Made by a program: the position numbers and the translations under genes. From a bacterium (lineage in GTDB: Bacteria > Verrucomicrobiota > Verrucomicrobiia > Limisphaerales > J093): 34,650 nt of DNA. Positions 30,191 to 34,650 of this stretch are shown here, piece by piece. The stretch covers positions 1 through 34,650 of the forward strand of contig JAKANS010000054.1 in NCBI GenBank assembly GCA_021823625.1. Reading direction: 5' to 3'. Under the pieces are notes generated by a model, which worked only from the letters and a program-made list of their open reading frames with translations, did not search any database and was not told where the DNA came from. Positions within the stretch are counted from its first letter, which is position 1. Each line of letters starts with the position of its first letter.

Positions 30191-30217
30191 CGCAACGCCA
30201 GCTTGAAGCTGGTTGCG
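30191..30217. terminator. Hairpin upstream of the large glycosidase gene
   Basis: CGCAA-CG-CCAGCTT (30191-30204) pairs with AAGCTGG-TTGCG (30206-30217): a 7-bp stem with a single-base loop, then 5 more pairs beyond a 2-nt bulge. It lies after the DUF5615 relic and before the glycosidase start, so it may end upstream transcription. It could equally be a dispersed palindrome. Confidence 0.45.
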
Positions 30218-30290
30218 GTGACGTGGCATCTCAACGCTGCCGAGATGCAAACAACAGAATGGGGTGCGAAGCCGCCGCGGCGGAGGGTGT

Positions 30291-30548
30291 TCAGGCGAAG
30301 TTCACATTGCCGGCCAGTCCGCCTTCGCCGGCTCGGCGCAAGAGACGAAGCAGGTGCGCGCACTCAGCCTGGCGGGTCTTGCGGCGAATCAGGATAACCA
30401 GCCCCGGATGCGGACCCGCTTCAGCCAAAGGCAGCAAATCTCTCTGGTTGCAGGTTATCGTGACCCAGCCCTGCGCTTGGGCGCGGGCAAACACCTAGAC
30501 GAGGCCATCCCGGCCATTGTCCGCGACCTGCGTGGTGAAACCTGGCGC
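30291..30548 (-). pseudogene. Relic of a PIN-like DUF5615 family toxin-type protein
   Basis: From 30494 the frame reads VFARAQAQGWVTITCNQRD, LLPLAEAGPHPGLVILIRRK and TRQAECAHLLRLL, and it ends GLAGNVNFA-stop at 30291. This is the C-terminal two-thirds of DUF5615 (Mut7-C/PIN-like) proteins, which are usually encoded beside a DUF433 antitoxin. Upstream, the same frame continues as GFTTQVADNGRDGLV, but a TAG stop separates it from VFARAQ. The first conserved strand (usually LLLDANLS-like) is absent because the GH106 gene ends at 30549. No DUF433 gene is seen. The relic is broken by truncation and an internal stop. Confidence 0.65.
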
Positions 30549-33500
30549 TTAATCCCGCAGCCGCCGCACGTCCTCCGGCACGAGGCGCACGGGACCGATC
30601 AGGCCGGATTCCACGAGCGGCGAGTCCTTTTTCCACAGTTCCCAGGTCGTGAACGTGAAGTGACCGGTGGGGCTGGGTTTGCCCTGCTGCACCCATTGCG
30701 GCCATTCCTTGAGCGTGCCGTTCGGATTGCGCTGGCTGTCGGGCGGCAGTTGCTGGTCGCCGATCAGCCGGTTGGGCCAGAGGTTGACGACGCGGATTTC
30801 GAGCGCGTTGTCGCCGGTTTTCAGGGCGCGGGTGACATCCACGCGGTAAGGCGGTTTCCACCGTTCGCCGAGGTCCCGGCCGTTGAGCTTCACCGCAGCC
30901 ATCACCTGCACGTTGCCCAGGTCCAGCCACAGCCGGCGGTTGCTGGCGGTCAGGCCGCGCGGCACGCGGAAAGTTTTGCGATAGGTGGCCGTGCCGGAAA
31001 AATATTTCATGCCGGGATCGCTGGCGTCGCTCCACGAAATGAGCTTCGGCAGCGTCACCTGCGCCGGCGCGCCCCAGTTTGGCGGGAAGCGCAACTCCCA
31101 CGGGCCGTCCAGCTCCATCGGCGCGGGGAGGTCGGTGACGGTCCACTCGCGCGTCACCCCGGCGGCGGTTTTCAAGGCGTAATGGCCCGGCTCCCGCGCC
31201 TCGACCAGCAGCCGGCCGCGCGCGACCGAATGCACGGTGGCGACCGGTTCCGCGCCGCCGGAAGCGTTGAGGTTGATCTCCTCCGGGTCCTGACCGCTGG
31301 CCCGGAACGCCTGTCCGCCGACGGTGTATTCGACCACGAGGGTTTTCACGACGTTGACGGCCGGGTCGTCGCCCTCCGCCATGCGCGCCACCGGCAGGCT
31401 CAACTCGCCGCCGTCCACGAGCGCCTGGAGCTTGGCCCGCACGTCGCGGGTGCGTTTGGGATCGCCCAACATGCCATACACCGCCTTGGTGATGACCACC
31501 GGCGTCTTCACTTCGGGCGCGGGGAAAATGGGCTGGCCGTCGCGCGTCACGCTGACGACCGGATCGAACCGCCCGGCGCGGTCGTGAAACACGACGAACA
31601 CCGAGCCGCTCGGCTCGAAATGCAGCGGAATGCGCGTCACGCCGCCGGCGGTGGTGAACGACGCCGGCGTTTCCATCCGGCCCGTCTCCGGCTGCCACAA
31701 CCCCGGCGTTTTGCCGCTGACCCGAAACGCGCACAGCGCATCGGTCGGCCAGGGATGGCTGCACGCGACGAAGTAAATTTCCGTCCCGTCCGCCATGGCG
31801 CGATGAATCCAGCGAACGGCCGGCCCGGCGGTGAAATCCGGCGGCACGTTCAACCCCGCCAGCACCTGCTCCGGCGTTTTGTCCGTGATGATTTTCCCGC
31901 TGCCCCAAAGTTCCCCGGCGAGCTGCTTCACCTCTTCGTCGCAATGCGGGTAGTCCGACAGGCCCGGCGATTTCTCCGGCCGCGTTGGGCCGATGACCGT
32001 GGCGCCGGCCGCGACGAGTTCCTTGATTTTTCGCAGCAACGCCGGCGTCATGGCCTTGACCTCCGGCAGGACCAGCACCCGGTAGCTCATGCCGTCGGGC
32101 AGCACGATCCGGCCGTCCTTCACCGCCATGCGCTTCAACACAACCTCGGCGGAGCAGTTGTCGAAATCGTAGCCGTAACGCGTGTGCCCGGCGAAACCTT
32201 GCGGCGATTCCTCCGGCTGGAGGTAGCAGATGTCGGCGACGAACATCCCCTGCCGCAGCATGAACTGGCAGCGGGCCAGATATTCGTGCCACGGGCGCGA
32301 CCACTCCCACCACGTCTCGGTGCGCTCGTAATGCAGCCCCCACGGCCCCATCGTCATGCCCGGCGCGTAATTCAGCCACGGTTGCATGGCGTAACGGTGG
32401 AAGACGAAACGGCTCACGCCCTCGCAAAACGCGCGGTCGCCGAGCGACTTGATCGTCGCCGGATGCTGGAGCCATTTCTCGCGGTCGTCGGCCGTGAACG
32501 ATTCCGCGCCGAGAATCGGGTGGCCGTAGGTGTGCGCCGCGGACGCCATTTCCTTGCACGTCTCGAACGCGCCGCCGCCGATCCAGAACTCGCACATCGG
32601 CTCGTCCGCGCGGCCGCCGTAGGTGATGTCGTCGCACGGGCCGCCGTAGGCCTCGATGGAGAGCCGCAGGCCGTGCTGCTGCGCGAGTTGTTCCAGGCGA
32701 CCGGCGTAATTCTCCACCAACAGGTCGTTGATCGTCTGCCGCAAATCCCACAGGAACCGCTCGGAAATCTCCCGGCTGCCCACCACGCGGCCCGACATGA
32801 CCGGTAGGAACGGCAGCAGGTCGTAACCGCGCCGGCGCTGGAATTCCTCGTGCATCCGCGCCGTCCAGTTCTGCGAACCGTTCTCCCAACTGTCAATGTG
32901 CGTTGAAACCAGCGTTTTGCCCGCCGCGCGGCCCACGTCCTGAATCAGCGGTCCCATCATGCCGGCGAACTGCGCCTCGATGCCTTGCGGGCTGAGCTTG
33001 TCGCACTCCAGGCCGCGGCCGGTGGCGGGCGCCGGGGCGTTTTGCGCGCCGGTGGAGGTGTGGCCGAGACGCATGACAGTCCATTTGCCGGCGGGCACGT
33101 GCCAGGAAAACCGGCCGTTCGCGTCCATCAGCGCGGTGAGGTTGGTGATGCTGGCGCGGTCAATCACCATTTCCGCCGGCAACGACGCTTCGCTGGGCGG
33201 AGCGCCGCCGCCGCGTTTGTAGGCCGCCTTGGCCTGGATGTTCTCCAGGCGGAAGCTGCCGGGCGTCAGAAACGCGAGCATCGCGATGTCGCGGTAATAA
33301 CCGGCCACGGTCGGCGGCGTTGGCAGCGTACCGGTGAACTCTTCCGGGCCTTCCAGGCCGGTTTCGCTCCACACGACTTTTTGCATGGATTGCGCGGGCT
33401 GGATCCACGGACCGCCGCTGCCGTTCCAGCCGGCGTCGTCGTTCATGTTGACCTCCAGTCCGAGGCGGCGCGCCTCGTTGACGGCGTGCCCGAACAGCTC

Positions 33501-33782
33501 CCGCCACGGTGTGCTCATGAACCCCACCGGTCCGACCGGCACGCCCTGGTCCACCTCCATGATCAGCACGCCGCCGATCCCCAAGCGCCGCATCGCCTCC
33601 AGGTCCTTGGTGATGCCTTCGCGGGTGAGGTTGCCGTTGAGCCAGAACCAATAGACCCACGGGCGGGCCGCCGCCGGCGGAGCCACGAAGTCACGAACGA
33701 GTTCAAATGACGGTTCGGCGCCCAGTGCTGCGCCCACGAGCATCGCGCCCGCCAGCCAGCCGCAAAGCCATCGTATATTCAT
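30549..33782 (-). CDS. Secreted GH106-like alpha-L-rhamnosidase
   Basis: A 1077-residue exported enzyme with a signal peptide (MNIRWLCGWLAGAMLVGAALG). The catalytic part has the N-terminal signature of the family: RPWVYWFWLNGNLTREGITKDLEAM, GIGGVLIMEVDQG, LGLEVNMNDDAGWNGSGGPW, then STHIDSWENGSQNW, HEEFQRRRGYD, EAYGGPCDDITYGGRADEP and GAESFTAD. Beta-rich accessory domains follow; the last is a GH2-like sugar-binding module (YRKTFRVPRG, LWLDLGNVQVMAAVKLNGRDLG, ALEIRVVNLWPNRLIGD). Known GH106 enzymes remove L-rhamnose from rhamnogalacturonan-type pectin with metal help. The open frame continues to 34013, but Met at 33782 begins the signal peptide. It may replace the broken GH78 gene in function. 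Confidence 0.88.
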   Translation of the reverse strand: MNIRWLCGWLAGAMLVGAALGAEPSFELVRDFVAPPAAARPWVYWFWLNGNLTREGITKDLEAMRRLGIGGVLIMEVDQGVPVGPVGFMSTPWRELFGHAVNEARRLGLEVNMNDDAGWNGSGGPWIQPAQSMQKVVWSETGLEGPEEFTGTLPTPPTVAGYYRDIAMLAFLTPGSFRLENIQAKAAYKRGGGAPPSEASLPAEMVIDRASITNLTALMDANGRFSWHVPAGKWTVMRLGHTSTGAQNAPAPATGRGLECDKLSPQGIEAQFAGMMGPLIQDVGRAAGKTLVSTHIDSWENGSQNWTARMHEEFQRRRGYDLLPFLPVMSGRVVGSREISERFLWDLRQTINDLLVENYAGRLEQLAQQHGLRLSIEAYGGPCDDITYGGRADEPMCEFWIGGGAFETCKEMASAAHTYGHPILGAESFTADDREKWLQHPATIKSLGDRAFCEGVSRFVFHRYAMQPWLNYAPGMTMGPWGLHYERTETWWEWSRPWHEYLARCQFMLRQGMFVADICYLQPEESPQGFAGHTRYGYDFDNCSAEVVLKRMAVKDGRIVLPDGMSYRVLVLPEVKAMTPALLRKIKELVAAGATVIGPTRPEKSPGLSDYPHCDEEVKQLAGELWGSGKIITDKTPEQVLAGLNVPPDFTAGPAVRWIHRAMADGTEIYFVACSHPWPTDALCAFRVSGKTPGLWQPETGRMETPASFTTAGGVTRIPLHFEPSGSVFVVFHDRAGRFDPVVSVTRDGQPIFPAPEVKTPVVITKAVYGMLGDPKRTRDVRAKLQALVDGGELSLPVARMAEGDDPAVNVVKTLVVEYTVGGQAFRASGQDPEEINLNASGGAEPVATVHSVARGRLLVEAREPGHYALKTAAGVTREWTVTDLPAPMELDGPWELRFPPNWGAPAQVTLPKLISWSDASDPGMKYFSGTATYRKTFRVPRGLTASNRRLWLDLGNVQVMAAVKLNGRDLGERWKPPYRVDVTRALKTGDNALEIRVVNLWPNRLIGDQQLPPDSQRNPNGTLKEWPQWVQQGKPSPTGHFTFTTWELWKKDSPLVESGLIGPVRLVPEDVRRLRD

Positions 33783-33909
33783 AGGGTTGATTTCGTCCAA
33801 GAGTTGCACTTTGTCGGCGTCGCCGTAAGGCTTTCGCCTCGGCCGGCATTTGTCAGTGACGTTTTTTTGGGGGGGGACGAAGCCCGCTTGCGGCCCGCCG
33901 CCGCTGCGC

Positions 33910-34650
33910 TCACGGCGTGGTGATGCCAGGGATGACGAAGTAGCACATCCAGCTTCCGATGTTACCACCGCCTGCGCCCAAGGTGATCGTCTTGTTGTTC
34001 TGCCATTGGGCATGCCCGTCCTCGAAGAGAAAGTTCCCGCCCGCCGGCAAACCGCGATCCAGGAAATGCGCCGCGGTGCGAACCTGGCGGCCGTTGTAAT
34101 CGGTCGTCCACACCAGCCGCGAGTCCAGCATGTTGGTGGTCATCGGTCCCTGGCCCTGCAACTTGTCCATCAAGATCGGCGCCTGGCTGTAGGTGCCGCC
34201 CAGTTTGGTGCGGTAAAACCACTCGGCCGTGCCGCGCGCGAAGGTGGCGACGTCGGACTGCGACTTGTCTTTCTGCCGGCCCGGCAGGTAGAAGTACCCC
34301 AGCAATTGCGGCACCGTGTCCGAGGCGATGTTGTCGGCTTCGAAGGCGCGATGCCACTCGTCCGTGGGGCAGAACAGCACGTCGTTGGCGGCGCGGCGGG
34401 TCTTGGTGGTGCTGCGCTGGTTCGGGAGGAGGTAGTTTCTCCAAAAGTTGCTCATGCTCGGCATCATCCAGCTCAAGTGGTACCCGCCGGTGTTGTCCGG
34501 GAAGCTTTCCTGGTAATCGCCGGCGTACATGGCGATGGCGATGCCCCACTGTTTGCAGTTGCTCGCGCAGAGCGTGCGTTTGGCCTTGGCCTTGGCCTGC
34601 GCCAACGCGGGCAGGAGCAACCCCGCGAGGATCGCGATGATGGCAATGAC
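33910..34650 (-). CDS. Prepilin-like secreted protein with H-x9-DG ending (5' end outside window)
   Basis: At least 246 residues; the start lies beyond the window edge. The visible N-terminus VIAIIAILAGLLLPALAQAK is the hydrophobic helix of type IV prepilin-like proteins, so the missing part should hold the short basic leader with the FTLIE cleavage site. A globular domain follows (CKQWGIAIAMYAGDYQESFP, DVLFCPTDEWHRAF). The end HFLDRGLPAGGNFLFEDGHAQW matches the H-x9-DG motif common to the huge family of such proteins in Verrucomicrobia, Lentisphaerae and Planctomycetes. Their role is unknown; surface assembly is presumed. It is upstream of, and in line with, the GH106 gene, 127 bp away. Confidence 0.88.
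   Translation of the reverse strand, partial: VIAIIAILAGLLLPALAQAKAKAKRTLCASNCKQWGIAIAMYAGDYQESFPDNTGGYHLSWMMPSMSNFWRNYLLPNQRSTTKTRRAANDVLFCPTDEWHRAFEADNIASDTVPQLLGYFYLPGRQKDKSQSDVATFARGTAEWFYRTKLGGTYSQAPILMDKLQGQGPMTTNMLDSRLVWTTDYNGRQVRTAAHFLDRGLPAGGNFLFEDGHAQWQNNKTITLGAGGGNIGSWMCYFVIPGITTP

Noticed and set aside
30480..30500. In-frame TAG in the DUF5615 relic, considered as pyrrolysine
   Set aside because: The gene is also truncated at its N-terminus, and nothing else suggests a pyrrolysine system; simple decay is enough.

Overview
The window looks like a chromosomal piece of a GC-rich, free-living carbohydrate degrader of the PVC group, most likely Verrucomicrobiota (Limisphaerales/Pedosphaera-like). 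This is inferred, not proven. The grounds are the density of secreted glycoside hydrolases, an Asp-box-free GH43 pair, a sulfatase, a Tat-exported Gfo/Idh/MocA protein, a prepilin-like protein with an H-x9-DG ending, start sites mostly without Shine-Dalgarno sequences, and palindromic intergenic repeats.

Layout. (1) 1-954: the 5' end of an ISL3-like transposase gene abuts a 3' remnant of a GH78 alpha-L-rhamnosidase. (2) 976-5023: a secreted M28 zinc peptidase, a B12-binding radical SAM enzyme, and the decayed C-terminus of a zinc alcohol dehydrogenase. (3) 5031-7661: a type II restriction-modification pair of the BsuBI/PstI type, preceded by a perfect operator-like dyad. (4) 7693-13082: ribulokinase AraB, a 164-165 bp tandem repeat, a glyoxalase-fold protein and a secreted GH36 alpha-galactosidase. 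(5) 22018-13082, all on the minus strand: two GH43 enzymes, a carboxypeptidase-regulatory/DsbD-alpha-like protein, a ThuA-like protein interrupted by one in-frame TGA, and a GH2 beta-galactosidase. (6) 22152-34650: a Gfo/Idh/MocA protein, a sulfatase, two hypothetical genes, a large unclassified (alpha/alpha)6-type glycosidase, a PIN-like DUF5615 relic, a GH106 alpha-L-rhamnosidase and a truncated prepilin-like gene.

The enzymes fit a common job. Arabinose (GH43 plus AraB), galactose (GH2, GH36) and rhamnose (GH106, dead GH78) are the sugars of pectin side chains and arabinogalactans, and the sulfatase widens this to sulfated polymers. No SusC/SusD pair and no transporter is present here.

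The most interesting signal is at 16600-17907. Two ORFs in the same frame are separated only by a TGA, and both halves read as one secreted ThuA-like protein. Starting 16 nt after the TGA is a perfect 7-bp hairpin with a CGGGU loop, which fits the geometry of a bacterial SECIS element. The result would be a Sec-x-Cys protein encoded 4 bp downstream of a gene whose product ends in a DsbD-alpha-like domain with a Cys pair. This is a candidate undescribed selenoprotein with a possible redox partner. A nonsense mutation or sequencing error remains possible until the genome is checked for selA, selB, selC and selD and homologues are aligned.
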